Shown here piece by piece: positions 14,356 through 22,703 of a stretch of DNA of 64,000 bases. The position numbers were made by a program, and so were the translations under genes. The stretch's first letter is position 1; each line of letters starts with the position of its first letter. The DNA is from DATHTC01 sp963746805 (lineage in GTDB: Bacteria; Actinomycetota; Thermoleophilia; Gaiellales; Gaiellaceae), in NCBI GenBank assembly GCA_963746805.1, contig CAVVCQ010000001.1:620001-684000 (forward strand). Reading direction: 5' to 3'. The notes beneath the pieces are model-generated. The model was not told the origin of the DNA, made no database searches, and was given only the letters and a program-made list of their open reading frames with translations.

Positions 14356-15241
14356 ATGGCGGAGTTCGGGACGATGCGGGTCAAGGGCGGCCTCGCCGAG
14401 ATGCTCAAGGGCGGGGTGATCATGGACGTGGTGAACGCCGACCAGGCGCGCATCGCCGAGGAGGCGGGCGCCGTCGCGGTGATGGCGCTCGAGCGCGTCC
14501 CGGCCGACATCCGCGCCAGACGGCGGCGTCGCGCGCATGTCCGATCCCGAGATCATCCGCGAGATCCAGGAGGCCGTGACGATCCCGGTCATGGCCAAGT
14601 GCCGGATCGGGCACTTCGCCGAGGCGCAGATCCTCGAGGCGCTCGAGGTCGACTACATCGACGAGTCCGAGGTGCTGACGCCGGCGAGCCTCACGCACCA
14701 CGTCGACAAGTGGCAGTTCACGGTGCCGTTCGTGTGCGGGGCGACGAACCTCGGCGAGGCGCTGCGGCGCATCTCCGAGGGCGCGGCGATGATCCGCACC
14801 AAGGGCGAGGCCGGCACCGGCGACATCGTCAACGCCGAGACGCACATGCGCGCGGTCTTCGGCGGCATCCGGCGGCTCGGCTCCCTCCGCGAGGACGAGC
14901 TCTACTCCGAGGCGAAGGAGCTGCGCGCGCCGTACGAGCTCGTGCGCTGGGTCGCCGAGCACGGGCGGCTCCCGGTCGTGACGTTCACGGCAGGCGGCAT
15001 CGCCACTCCGGCCGACGCGTCCCTCTGCATGCAGCTCGGCGCGGACGGCGTGTTCGTCGGCTCCGGGATCTTCAAGTCCGGCGACCCGGTCAAGCGGGCG
15101 CGCGCGATCGTCGAGGCGACTACGCACTACGCCGACGCGAAGGTGCTGGCCGAGGTCTCCGCGGGCCTGGGCGAGCCGATGGTCGGGATCTCGACGGCGA
15201 CGCTCGCTCCCGAGCAGCTGCTCGAAACGCGCGGCTGGTAG
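14356..15241 (+). CDS. pdxS: Pyridoxal 5'-phosphate synthase subunit PdxS, one frameshift
   Basis: The synthase subunit makes PLP from ribose 5-phosphate, glyceraldehyde 3-phosphate and ammonia supplied by PdxT (17054). Frame 1 covers MRVKGGLAEMLKGGVIMDVV to VPADIRA; after about 14518 the next frame continues with GGVARMSDPE to the end. The catalytic lysines are present (GGVIMDV region and VMAKCRIGH), as are the phosphate loops FTAGGIATPADAS and GSGIFKSGDP. The break is one extra base between the codons for Ala and Asp in ADIRADGGVARM. Such a central enzyme is probably intact in the cell. It is separated from pdxT by a membrane gene and an M36 peptidase. Confidence 0.92.
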
Positions 15242-15515
15242 CCGTCTTCCGGCGCGCGGGGTAGACGGTCGCCGCGGCCGTGACGTCCTCTCCGCGAGCG
15301 CAGGCGCAGGGGCGCTCGAACCGCGTCGGAGCCCGTTCGGCGGCTCAACCGGCAGCCTCGCCCGGAAAGCGTGCCCCACGCCACCGGTTGGGGCCATGCC
15401 CGTGGACGAACCGGCACACCTTCGGCACACCCGACACGGCCGCCGCGGCCGTGACCCAGGGACAGTCCCTGGTGGTATCCGTTTCGGACGTGCGTGGACG
15501 GATCGGAGCAGATTC
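15242..15515. other. Gene-free stretch with a short palindrome
   Basis: About 270 bp without a convincing gene. It holds CCAGGGA at 15456-15462 pairing with TCCCTGG at 15466-15472 (3-nt loop). No clear promoter is seen before the membrane gene at 15516. Confidence 0.4.
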
Positions 15516-15926
15516 GTGACGGTGCTCCGAGACGGCCTCGCCGCCGGCGCCGTCGCGGCGCTGCCGAGCGGACTGCCCTCCACCGTCCACGCGCTCCTCA
15601 CCGGCCGCGACCCGCTCGAGGCGACGGCGGCCGCCGGCTCGATCCTCCTCCCGCGCGAGGAGAGGACGCTCGTCCTCGTCGCCGTCGCCGTGCCGGTCCA
15701 CCTCGCGCTCTCGCTCGGGTGGGGCGTCGTCCTCGCCGGGACGCTCCGCCGGCCGACCGTCACACGGGGGATCGCGGCCGGGCTCGCGATCGCGGCCTTC
15801 GACCTCGGCGTCGTCGGCCGCCGCGTCCCACGCGTCCGCGCCCTCCCGCTGCTGCCGCAGCTCGCCGACCACGTCGCCTACGGGGCCGTCGCCGCCGCGG
15901 TGCTGCGGCGGCGACGGCCCGCGTGA
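15516..15926 (+). CDS. Small membrane protein
   Basis: A 136-residue protein with about four hydrophobic segments: residues 8-28 (LAAGAVAALPSGLPSTVHAL), 50-75 (LVLVAVAVPVHLALSLGWGV), 84-102 and 115-132 (LADHVAYGAVAAAVL). The histidines within or next to the helices (PVHLAL, ADHVAY) may be functional. The start is the GTG at 15516 (VTVLRDGLAAG). No family recognised. It ends 12 nt before the end of the convergent M36 peptidase. Confidence 0.55.
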   Translation: MTVLRDGLAAGAVAALPSGLPSTVHALLTGRDPLEATAAAGSILLPREERTLVLVAVAVPVHLALSLGWGVVLAGTLRRPTVTRGIAAGLAIAAFDLGVVGRRVPRVRALPLLPQLADHVAYGAVAAAVLRRRRPA

Positions 15927-15938
15927 CCCGGTCTCGGG

Positions 15939-16961
15939 CTAGGCGAGACCGCGGTCGGCGAACTTCTGCTCGACCACCGCCGCGGTGCCGGGGCCGTAGA
16001 GATCGTCCGCGACCTCGATCGTCGCGGCCGCGGCCGACGGCATCGTCGGGCTCGCGCCGTAGTGGAACCCGGCCTCGAAGATGATCCGGTCGGCGGTCGT
16101 CGCCCCGAGGGCCTTGCGGATCTCCCAGAGCGCCTGCGACCAGATCCGGCCGGAGCTGTGGATCGCGGCCAGGTTCAGGTTCTCCGGGTAGTGCAGCCCC
16201 GCGTCGAGCCGCCGCAGACAGTGCGGCGCGGTCGGGTCGTACGAGACCGCGTCCCAGTCGGCGATGCACTCGGGGTCGGGCGTGGGCGAGACGTGCGCGG
16301 ACACGGTCCCGGCGAAGTAGTCCGCGAAGCCCTCGCCGATCGCGCCGGCCTCGGGCGTGAAGCCGAACCCGAACGGCGTCTGCTGCGAGTCCTGCACGGC
16401 GTGGCCGTACTCGTGGAGGATGACCTCGGCGTCCTCGGCGTCGTCGACGCCGCCCTTGCCGAAGCGCAGGATGTCGTGCTTGTCCCACGAGTACGAGTTG
16501 TCGATCCCGAGTTGGTTCGCCCGGATGTCCTGCGACTCGCGGTTGATCGGCCGCAGCTCGGAGCCGAAGCCGAGGCTCTGCAGGTAGAGCTGCGCCTGCG
16601 TGACCCAGTAGTACGCCATGACCTGCTCGAACCGCTCGTCGTCACGGCGGAACCGGAACGTGTTCGTCGGCGAGTAGGCCGGCGTGCTCGTCTCGCCGCG
16701 AATGCAGGCCCAGTCGCCGCAGAGGCGCCCGCTCCCGTCGAGATTCGTGAGCACGACGTCGTGATACGCCGGCGCGAGCGCCGCGTAGTCGGCGTCCTTC
16801 TGGTCGGTCAGCGACTGGTTCTGCAGCTCGGCGACCGGGTTCGGCAGGAAGACGGTGCCGACGCCGGTCCTCGAGCCGTTCGGCGGCTTCGCGGCGAGCG
16901 CGCCGGCGACGAGCACGACCGACGCCACGGCCGCAGCCGCCAGGATGAACGAACGACGCAC
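15939..16961 (-). CDS. M36 (fungalysin-like) metallopeptidase
   Basis: A 340-residue secreted zinc endopeptidase. A signal peptide spans residues 1-24 (FILAAAAVASVVLVAGALAA). The zinc site is HEYGH at 183-187 with the third ligand E210 in GAIGEGFADYFAG, the M36 pattern. It lacks the long FTP propeptide of fungal relatives, so it is a short form. The GTG at 16961 has AGGGGAGG 7-12 nt upstream; the upstream extension in the same frame is not supported. Divergent from pdxT with 92 nt between. Confidence 0.82.
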   Translation of the reverse strand: MRRSFILAAAAVASVVLVAGALAAKPPNGSRTGVGTVFLPNPVAELQNQSLTDQKDADYAALAPAYHDVVLTNLDGSGRLCGDWACIRGETSTPAYSPTNTFRFRRDDERFEQVMAYYWVTQAQLYLQSLGFGSELRPINRESQDIRANQLGIDNSYSWDKHDILRFGKGGVDDAEDAEVILHEYGHAVQDSQQTPFGFGFTPEAGAIGEGFADYFAGTVSAHVSPTPDPECIADWDAVSYDPTAPHCLRRLDAGLHYPENLNLAAIHSSGRIWSQALWEIRKALGATTADRIIFEAGFHYGASPTMPSAAAATIEVADDLYGPGTAAVVEQKFADRGLA

Positions 16962-17041
16962 GTGTGACCTCCCCTGAGACGATTGCGTGCGGCCCCGGAC
17001 GCTACCGCGTGCGGTCGAGGAACGTCTATCCCACCCGCCTC

Positions 17042-17047
17042 TACACT
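17042..17047 (+). promoter_or_regulatory. Leaderless -10 box TACACT for pdxT
   Basis: TACACT ends 6 nt before the ATG at 17054, leaving no room for a ribosome binding site. Confidence 0.6.
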
Positions 17048-17053
17048 GGCTCC

Positions 17054-17608
17054 ATGCGGGTCGGCGTCCTCGCCTTGCAGGGAAACTTCCGCGAGCACGC
17101 GGCGATGCTGCGAGCACTCGGGGCCGATGTCGTCGAGGTTCGCAAGGCCGAGCAGCTCGACGAGCTCGACGGCCTCGTGATCCCCGGCGGCGAGTCGACT
17201 GCGATCATGAAGCTCGCCTCGCTGTACGGGATCGACGAGGCGCTGCACCGTTTCGGTGGGGCGATCTTCGGCACCTGCGCCGGAATGATCCTGCTCGACC
17301 GGGCCCACCTCGGCCTCGTCGACCTCGAGGTGGCGCGGAACGCCTACGGGCGCCAGGTGGCGAGCTTCGAGGCCCCACTCGCGCTCGACGGAGACGAGGA
17401 GCCGCTCACCGGCGTCTTCATCCGGGCGCCGCGTGTCCGCGACGTCGGGCCCGAGGTCGAGGTGCTGGCCGAGCATGACGGCGAGCCGGTGCTGCTGCGG
17501 CAGGGTCGCGTCCTCGTCGCGTCGTTCCACCCGGAGCTGACCGGCGACACGCGCGTGCACGAGCGATTCTTGGAGCTGGTGGAACGGGAGGCGCATGTCC
17601 GGGCATAG
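17054..17608 (+). CDS. pdxT: PLP synthase glutaminase subunit PdxT
   Basis: Class I glutamine amidotransferase that releases ammonia from glutamine and channels it to PdxS. 184 residues. The nucleophile is C75 (FGTCAGMILLD) and the His-Glu pair is H160/E162 (SFHPELTGD); the glycine strip PGGESTA is at residues 44-50. The start codon ATG at 17054 is preceded by TACACT at the leaderless spacing. The 3' end overlaps yebC by 14 nt, so the two are coupled. pdxS lies 1.8 kb upstream on the same strand rather than adjacent. Confidence 0.96.
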   Translation: MRVGVLALQGNFREHAAMLRALGADVVEVRKAEQLDELDGLVIPGGESTAIMKLASLYGIDEALHRFGGAIFGTCAGMILLDRAHLGLVDLEVARNAYGRQVASFEAPLALDGDEEPLTGVFIRAPRVRDVGPEVEVLAEHDGEPVLLRQGRVLVASFHPELTGDTRVHERFLELVEREAHVRA

Positions 17609-18347
17609 CAAGTGGTCGTCGATCAAGCACAAGAAGGGCGCCGCCGACGCGAAGCGCGGCAAGCTCTTCTCGAAGCTCTCGCGCGCGATCATCGTCGCGG
17701 CGCGGGAGGGCGGGCCCGACCCCGCCGCCAACCTCGCGCTCCAGAACGCGGTCGAGAAGGCGCGCTCGTACTCCATGCCGAAGGACAACATCGAGCGCGC
17801 GATCGCGAAGGGCGCGGGGACGGGCGACGACGCGTCGGCCTACGAGACGATCGTGTACGAGGGCTACGCCGCGGGCGGTGTGGCCGTGCTCGTCGAGGCG
17901 CTGACGGACAACCGCAACCGCACCGCCTCCGAGGTGCGGCACATCTTCGCCAAGAACGACGGCAACCTCGGCACGACCGGCGCGGTCGCGTGGCTGTTCG
18001 AGCGGCGTGGCGTCGTGCTCGTGCCCGGCGAGCTCGAAGAGGACGACGTGCTCCTCGCGGCGGCTGACGGCGGCGCGGACGACATCGCGAAGGACGGCTC
18101 TTCGTGGCAAGTGCTGTCGGTTCCCGAGGACCTGCGCCGCGTGCGCGAGGCGCTCGAGGCGGCGGGGGTCGGCGTCGAGTCGGCCGAGATCACGATGGTC
18201 CCCAAGACCACCGTCGAGATCGAGGACGAGGTCACGGCGAAGAAGGTCGTGCGGCTGATGGACGCGCTCGAGGACGACGACGACGTCCAGGCCGTCTACG
18301 CGAACTTCGACATCCCGGAACGCGTGCTGGAGGTCGTCGCCTCGTAG
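17595..18347 (+). CDS. YebC/PmpR/TACO1 family protein
   Basis: A 250-residue protein with the three-domain YebC fold. The N-terminal MSGHSKWSSIKHKKGAADAK is diagnostic, followed by SMPKDNIERAIAKG and GPGGVA-like loops. The family includes DNA-binding regulators (PmpR) and ribosome-associated factors that relieve stalling at polyproline or help translation. The position between pdxT and ruvC is widely conserved in bacteria. It starts inside pdxT (14-nt overlap). Full length, with no anomalies. Confidence 0.95.
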   Translation: MSGHSKWSSIKHKKGAADAKRGKLFSKLSRAIIVAAREGGPDPAANLALQNAVEKARSYSMPKDNIERAIAKGAGTGDDASAYETIVYEGYAAGGVAVLVEALTDNRNRTASEVRHIFAKNDGNLGTTGAVAWLFERRGVVLVPGELEEDDVLLAAADGGADDIAKDGSSWQVLSVPEDLRRVREALEAAGVGVESAEITMVPKTTVEIEDEVTAKKVVRLMDALEDDDDVQAVYANFDIPERVLEVVAS

Positions 18348-18378
18348 CCGCACGGCGGAGGCCGTCCGGGCGCCTCCC

Positions 18379-18384
18379 TACCCT
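18379..18384 (+). promoter_or_regulatory. Leaderless -10 box TACCCT for ruvC
   Basis: TACCCT ends 6 nt before the GTG at 18391. Confidence 0.55.
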
Positions 18385-18390
18385 CTCCAC

Positions 18391-18879
18391 GTGAAGGTCC
18401 TCGGCATCGACCCAGGGACGGCAGCGTGCGGGTACGGCATCGTCCACAGAAGCGGCGACCGGCTCACGGCAGTGGACCACGGCTGGTGGCGGTCGAGCGC
18501 CGCCGAGCGCCCGGAAGTGCGCCTGAGACGGATCTTCGACGGCGTCACAAGCCTCATCGAGGCGCACGCGCCGGATGTGGTCGCGCTGGAGGAGTCCTTC
18601 GTCGGCCGAGACGCCCGCACCGCGCTCTCCGTCGGGCAGGCGCGCGGAGCCGTGCTCGTCGCGGCGGCCGGCGCCGGGCTCGACTGTGCCGAGTACAGCC
18701 CGGCGACGGTGAAGCAGTCGGTCTGCGGCTACGGCCGCGCCGACAAGGAGCAGGTGGGGAGGATGGTGAAGGCGATCCTGAGCCTCGACGTGATGCCCGC
18801 GCCCGACCACGCGGCCGACGCGCTCGCCGTGGCGATCTGCCACGCGCTCGCGCCCCCGCTGCTGAGGGCGGCCGGATGA
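18391..18879 (+). CDS. ruvC: Crossover junction endodeoxyribonuclease RuvC
   Basis: Holliday junction resolvase, 162 residues. It cuts branched DNA in recombination repair together with RuvAB. Four acidic residues of the RNase H-like site are visible: the first Asp in LGIDPGTAACGYG (D7), E68 in VALEESFVG, and the C-terminal pair in PDHAADALAVA. It starts with a GTG at 18391. It overlaps ruvA by 4 nt (ATGA), showing translational coupling. Confidence 0.96.
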   Translation: MKVLGIDPGTAACGYGIVHRSGDRLTAVDHGWWRSSAAERPEVRLRRIFDGVTSLIEAHAPDVVALEESFVGRDARTALSVGQARGAVLVAAAGAGLDCAEYSPATVKQSVCGYGRADKEQVGRMVKAILSLDVMPAPDHAADALAVAICHALAPPLLRAAG

Positions 18880-19439
18880 TTGCCAGACTCCGCGGCCGGC
18901 CGGTTGCGCGCACGGCCGAGGGGCTCGTGCTCGACGTCGGCGGCGTCGGCTACCTCGTCCACGCGACGCCGTCCGCGGCACGGCAGGAGGGCGACGAGAT
19001 CACCGTCCACACATACCTTCACGCGCGCGAGGATGCGCTCCAGCTCTACGGCTTCGCGGAGGTCGCCGAGCGGGAGCTGTTCGTGCAGCTCCTGTCCGTC
19101 AACGGCATCGGGCCCAAGGTGGCGCTCGCCGTCGTCTCCGGATCGCCCGCGGCCGACCTGCGGCGCGCGATCGTGCTCGAGGACACGGCGCGGTTCCAGG
19201 CGATCCCCGGGATCGGCAAGAAGACGGCGGAGCGGATCGTGCTCGAGCTGAAGGAGAAGCTCGCCGGCGACCTCTCGCTCGCGCCGACCCACGGCGCGCC
19301 GGCCGGGGACCTCGTCGCGCGCGACGCGCTCGTCGAGCTCGGGTTCTCGCTCCAGGACGCCGAGCGCGCGCTGGCGGCGGTCGACCCCGACCTCCCCGCC
19401 GAGGAGCGCGTGCGGCAAGCGTTGCGGCAGGCCGCCTGA
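18876..19439 (+). CDS. ruvA: Holliday junction DNA helicase subunit RuvA
   Basis: A 187-residue protein that binds four-way junctions and loads the RuvB motor. The N-terminal OB-fold (MIARLRGRPVARTAEGLVLD), tandem helix-hairpin-helix motifs (LLSVNGIGPKVALAVVSG and FQAIPGIGKKTAERIVLEL) and a C-terminal domain III (ALVELGFSLQDAERALAAV) are all present. The ATG overlaps the ruvC stop. Unusually, ruvB does not follow directly: a collagen-like gene lies between them. Confidence 0.96.
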   Translation: MIARLRGRPVARTAEGLVLDVGGVGYLVHATPSAARQEGDEITVHTYLHAREDALQLYGFAEVAERELFVQLLSVNGIGPKVALAVVSGSPAADLRRAIVLEDTARFQAIPGIGKKTAERIVLELKEKLAGDLSLAPTHGAPAGDLVARDALVELGFSLQDAERALAAVDPDLPAEERVRQALRQAA

Positions 19440-19502
19440 CGGAAGACAACGCCCGAGCACCCCGTCTAGCCGTCGGAGACTCGACGACTGGAGGGGGACG
19501 TC

Positions 19503-20123
19503 ATGCAGCTTCGCTCAGCAGTGCCGGCCGCGCTCGTCGCTTCGCTCGTTGCCGGCGGCGCCGCGTTCGCGGGAGCGACGGGCATCGTCGGCGCCGACGG
19601 GAAGATCAACGGGTGTTACCGCAGCGGCGGCGATCAACAGGGGCAGCTTCGCCTCGTCAGCGATTCGGACGCCTGCCGGCCCAACGAGGAGCCGATCTCG
19701 TGGAACCAGGCCGGACAGCAGGGCCCGCAGGGACCGCAAGGACCGCAGGGCCCACAGGGTGCACAGGGACCTCAGGGCGCCCAGGGACCGCAGGGCCCGC
19801 AGGGACCGCAGGGACCGCAGGGACCGCAGGGACCGCAAGGCCCGTCCGGCCTCCTCGGCTTCGAGGTGGTCGAGGAGCAGGAGACGAGCGGCACCAGCGT
19901 CTTCACGTCGGCGACCGCCGCCTGTCCTGCCGGCAAGCGCATCATCGGCGGTGCCTTCCAGATCCTCGGCCAGGTCGGTGACGCCGAGGGTGACGGGCCC
20001 CGCGTGCTCGCGAGCAGGAAGTTCAACGCCGAGACGTGGCTCGTGCAGGTGGTCGCGCCGACCGGCTACAGCCCCACGCGGACGTACACGGTCATTGCGC
20101 TCGCACACTGTGTGAACGCCTGA
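19503..20123 (+). CDS. Secreted collagen-like protein between ruvA and ruvB
   Basis: A 206-residue exported protein. A signal peptide covers residues 1-24 (VPAALVASLVAGGAAFAGA). The next part, with INGCYRSGGDQQGQLRLVSD and DACRPNEEP, is a small Cys-containing domain. Residues 71-114 are Gly-Pro-Gln collagen-type triplets, expected to form a triple helix. The C-terminal domain (residues 118-206) has three Cys (TAACPAGKR, ALAHCVNA). GGAGGGGG lies 6 nt before the ATG. Probably displayed at or released from the surface. It has no link to recombination; an insertion between ruvA and ruvB is the likely history. Confidence 0.85.
   Translation: MQLRSAVPAALVASLVAGGAAFAGATGIVGADGKINGCYRSGGDQQGQLRLVSDSDACRPNEEPISWNQAGQQGPQGPQGPQGPQGAQGPQGAQGPQGPQGPQGPQGPQGPQGPSGLLGFEVVEEQETSGTSVFTSATAACPAGKRIIGGAFQILGQVGDAEGDGPRVLASRKFNAETWLVQVVAPTGYSPTRTYTVIALAHCVNA
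19722..19846 (+). repeat. 9-bp tandem repeat encoding GPQ collagen triplets
   Basis: Repeats of GGACCGCAG or GGCCCGCAG and related triplet units within the collagen-like gene, about fourteen Gly-X-Y triplets. Confidence 0.85.
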
Positions 20124-20202
20124 GTCCGCCGAGAGGGGCCCGGCCGGCGCCAGGCCCCTCTCCGGCCTCGAACGCCGCCGGAGGGACGTCCGGGCTCGTC
20201 CT

Positions 20203-20208
20203 TACTGT
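20203..20208 (+). promoter_or_regulatory. Leaderless -10 box TACTGT for ruvB
   Basis: TACTGT ends 6 nt before the GTG at 20215, so ruvB can be transcribed independently of the genes before it. Confidence 0.55.
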
Positions 20209-20214
20209 CTCTAC

Positions 20215-21243
20215 GTGTTCGGCGAGACCGAGACGCAGCTCCTCACGCCCGTGCTGCGACCGGACGAGGACGAGCTCGACCGCTCGCTGCGGCCGCAGTC
20301 GCTCGCGGACTTCGTCGGCCAGGAACGCGTCAAGGAGCAGCTCGCGATCGCGCTCGAGGCAGCGAAGGCGCGCGGGGAGGCGCTCGACCACGTCCTCCTC
20401 GTCGGCCCGCCGGGCCTCGGCAAGACGACGCTCGCGCAGATCGTGCGCCACGAGCTCGGCGTCGGCCTACGGACGATCGCCGGCCCCGCGCTCGAGCGGA
20501 AGGCGGACATGGCCGCGATCCTCACGAGCCTGGAGCCGCGCGACGTGCTCTTCATCGACGAGATCCACCGCGTCAACCGCGCCATCGAGGAGATCCTCTA
20601 CCCGGCGCTCGAGGACTTCCGCATGGACATCGTCGTCGGCCAGGGCCCGGCCGCGCGCACGCTGTCGCTCGACCTGCCGCAGTTCACGCTCGTCGGCGCG
20701 ACGACGCGGACGGGGCTCCTGACGACGCCGCTCCGCGACCGCTTCGGGATGACGTACCGGCTCGACCTGTACGAGCCGGCCGAGCTGACGCGGATCGTGC
20801 GGCGCTCGGCGCGGATCCTCGACGTCCCGATCGAGGACGAGGCGGCGGCCGAGATCGCCGGCCGCTCGCGCGGGACGCCGCGCATCGCGAACCGGATCCT
20901 GCGGCGCGTCCGCGACGTCGCGCAGGTGCGCCACGCGGGCTCGATCACGACCGAGGTCGCCCGTGAGGCGCTCGCGCTGCTGGAGGTCGACGCGCACGGC
21001 CTCGAGCGCACCGACCGCGAGCTCCTGCGCGCGATCGTGGTGCGCTTCGACGGCGGCCCCGTCGGCCTGTCCACGCTCGCCGTCGCGCTCGGCGAGGAGC
21101 AGGACACGATCGAGGACGTCTACGAGCCGTACCTCCTCCGCCTCGGCTTCCTGCAGCGCACGCCGCGCGGCCGGACGGTCACGAGCGCGGGCCGCGCGCA
21201 CATCGGCGCGGTGGGCGACGACGGCGACGCGCGCCTCTTCTGA
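20215..21243 (+). CDS. ruvB: Holliday junction branch migration ATPase RuvB
   Basis: The hexameric AAA+ motor that drives branch migration with RuvA. 342 residues. Motifs: PQSLADFVGQERVKEQL at the N-terminus, Walker A GPPGLGKTTLAQ, Walker B DVLFIDEIHRVNR, sensor 1 LVGATTRTGLL, sensor 2 SRGTPRIANRILRRVRD and a C-terminal winged helix (EEQDTIEDVYEPYLLRLGF). GTG start at 20215. Its stop overlaps the next ATG by 1 nt (TGATG). Complete. Confidence 0.97.
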   Translation: MFGETETQLLTPVLRPDEDELDRSLRPQSLADFVGQERVKEQLAIALEAAKARGEALDHVLLVGPPGLGKTTLAQIVRHELGVGLRTIAGPALERKADMAAILTSLEPRDVLFIDEIHRVNRAIEEILYPALEDFRMDIVVGQGPAARTLSLDLPQFTLVGATTRTGLLTTPLRDRFGMTYRLDLYEPAELTRIVRRSARILDVPIEDEAAAEIAGRSRGTPRIANRILRRVRDVAQVRHAGSITTEVAREALALLEVDAHGLERTDRELLRAIVVRFDGGPVGLSTLAVALGEEQDTIEDVYEPYLLRLGFLQRTPRGRTVTSAGRAHIGAVGDDGDARLF

Positions 21244-21557
21244 TGGAGCTGCAAGCGTGGATCCCGGCCGGCGGCGACGAGCTCGTGGCGAACGTCCACC
21301 GCGCGATCGCGGACTACGTCGCCGAGGCGGGAATCGCGCGCGCGTGGGTGCTCGTCGAGCTCGCCGACGGCGCCCGCTATCCGCTCGAGGCGATCCTGGC
21401 CGAGCCGGGCTCCGGCTTCGTCACACTCGTCCCGCACCGCGAGGACGACGAGACGCCCGAGCGCATGATCGTCCCGCTGAAGGCGATCAGCCGGATCGAG
21501 CTGGCTCGGGCAGAGGCGCACCGGGAGCGCCTCGGCTTCGTCGTGCACGACGCGTGA
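21243..21557 (+). CDS. Unknown protein coupled to ruvB
   Basis: A 104-residue soluble alpha/beta protein. It reads MELQAWIPAGGDELVANVHR, then YVAEAGIARAWVLVELADGA, and a C-terminal PERMIVPLKAISRIELAR. The last part resembles a small beta-barrel edge, as in proteins with a VPLxxIxRIE end. The TGATG junction with ruvB means translation is coupled. The last 71 nt overlap the end of the convergent membrane gene. No family recognised. Confidence 0.6.
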   Translation: MELQAWIPAGGDELVANVHRAIADYVAEAGIARAWVLVELADGARYPLEAILAEPGSGFVTLVPHREDDETPERMIVPLKAISRIELARAEAHRERLGFVVHDA

Positions 21558-22218
21558 GCGCGAGGGCGACCGGCGCGAGCGCCAGCGCGGCGATGTCGAA
21601 GAAGACGTAGCCCGAAGCGATGCCGCTCGGCGGGTTGCCCTGTGTGATCGAGGTCCCCGGCGCGACCTCGGCCCAGCGCCACGTGCCGAGTGCCGTCCCG
21701 TAGAGCTCGAGCGCCGCCACGACGGCGAAGACGCCGGCATAGGTCGCCGGTGCGCGGCCGCGGAGCAGGAAGACCGCGAGCAGCGCAGCGCCGAGGAGGC
21801 CGCCGACGTCCTCGCGCGGCAGCACGGTCACGCCCGCGACGCCCCAGGCCAGCACCGCCACGAGGGCGCAGGCGACGAGCAGCCGCTCCCGGCCGGCCGC
21901 GAGCCCGGCGAGCGCGACGCCGCCGAGGTAGACGAGCCCGTGCGCGGGCGGGACGAACGCCGGCAGGTTCTCGAGCCGGTAGGTGTAGAGGCCCCAGACG
22001 ATCGAGCCGACGATCTCGCCGCAGGTCGCGACGGCGACGACGATCAGCGTCTGCGCGCGGCGCTCCGGCGACACGGCGCGGAGCGCGACCACGAGCGCCA
22101 GCACGGTGACGAGGCCGAGCAGGAGCTGGCCGCCGAGACCGACGTAGCGGTCAGCCCACAGCAGCGCCGCGAGGTAGGCGGCGACCGCCGCGAGCGCGAG
22201 CGCGCGCCTGGCCCTCAC
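21487..22218 (-). CDS. Multi-pass membrane protein
   Basis: A 243-residue protein with about eight hydrophobic helices (ALAAVAAYLAALLWADRY, LLLGLVTVLALVVALRAV, LIVVAVATCGEIVGSIVWGL and others). Loops contain PPAHGLVYLGGVALAG and GTWRWAEVAPGTSITQGNPP, which look conserved and may be functional. The GTG at 22218 overlaps the stop of the preceding gene (GTGA). No family assigned; transporters and carotenoid-type enzymes cannot be told apart from sequence alone. Confidence 0.65.
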   Translation of the reverse strand: MRARRALALAAVAAYLAALLWADRYVGLGGQLLLGLVTVLALVVALRAVSPERRAQTLIVVAVATCGEIVGSIVWGLYTYRLENLPAFVPPAHGLVYLGGVALAGLAAGRERLLVACALVAVLAWGVAGVTVLPREDVGGLLGAALLAVFLLRGRAPATYAGVFAVVAALELYGTALGTWRWAEVAPGTSITQGNPPSGIASGYVFFDIAALALAPVALALTRRARRSRGAPGAPLPEPARSG

Positions 22219-22670
22219 CGCTTGAAGCCGAGCTCGTGCCACGACGGCACCGGCGCGAGCTCGAGGAGGGCGCGGCCGCCGTTCGGGTCGCGGTAGGCGA
22301 AGTCGGCGGCGTCGTCGTCCCAGGCCACCTCGAGCATGCCCTCCTTCACGCGGTGGTCGAGCCACGCGCCGCGGAAGACGAGCTTCCGCAGCCAGTACAC
22401 GAGCGACTCGCCCTCGACGAGCGAGACGCGCTCCCAGTGACGCACGAGGTAGCGCCCGAGGCCGCTGCGCGGCTCCGCGATCCGCCCGTCCGCCGCCAGC
22501 TCGACGAGGTCTGCCGTCTCCTCCTCCTCGAGCTCGTTGTGGTTGAGCAGCCCGAGCTTCACCGCTGCCGCGGTCACGCGCTCCTCGAAGTCGGCGGCCG
22601 CGAAGGCGAAGCGATAGCCGAGGAACTCGACCACGTAGTCGTCGCCCGACGAGTAGTTCGCCTCGCCCAC
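22215..22670 (-). CDS. Unknown protein upstream of a membrane gene
   Basis: A 151-residue soluble protein starting VGEANYSSGDDYVVEFLGYR. It has a Glu-rich stretch (NHNELEEEETADLVELAADG), YLVRHWERVSLVEGESLVYW and a C-terminal RDPNGGRALLELAPVPSWHE. The GTG at 22670 is supported by TATCCT 6 nt upstream. It overlaps the downstream membrane gene by 4 nt, so the two are a two-gene operon. Not recognised. Confidence 0.6.
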   Translation of the reverse strand: MGEANYSSGDDYVVEFLGYRFAFAAADFEERVTAAAVKLGLLNHNELEEEETADLVELAADGRIAEPRSGLGRYLVRHWERVSLVEGESLVYWLRKLVFRGAWLDHRVKEGMLEVAWDDDAADFAYRDPNGGRALLELAPVPSWHELGFKR

Positions 22671-22676
22671 GGTCTG

Positions 22677-22682
22677 AGGATA
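22677..22682 (-). promoter_or_regulatory. Leaderless -10 box TATCCT
   Basis: On the minus strand TATCCT lies 6 nt before the GTG at 22670. The plus-strand box at 22691-22696 is 8 nt away, giving back-to-back promoters in a 33-nt gap. Confidence 0.55.
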
Positions 22683-22690
22683 ACCGCGGC

Positions 22691-22696
22691 TAGGCT
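22691..22696 (+). promoter_or_regulatory. Leaderless -10 box TAGGCT
   Basis: TAGGCT ends 7 nt before the GTG at 22704. Confidence 0.5.
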
Positions 22697-22703
22697 GGCG
22701 CCA

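Noticed and set aside
12073..14598. An 841-residue antisense frame over the subtilase
   Set aside because: It is the complement of the protease and its repeats; repetitive SLSPCSLGPRSL-like text comes from the repeat region.
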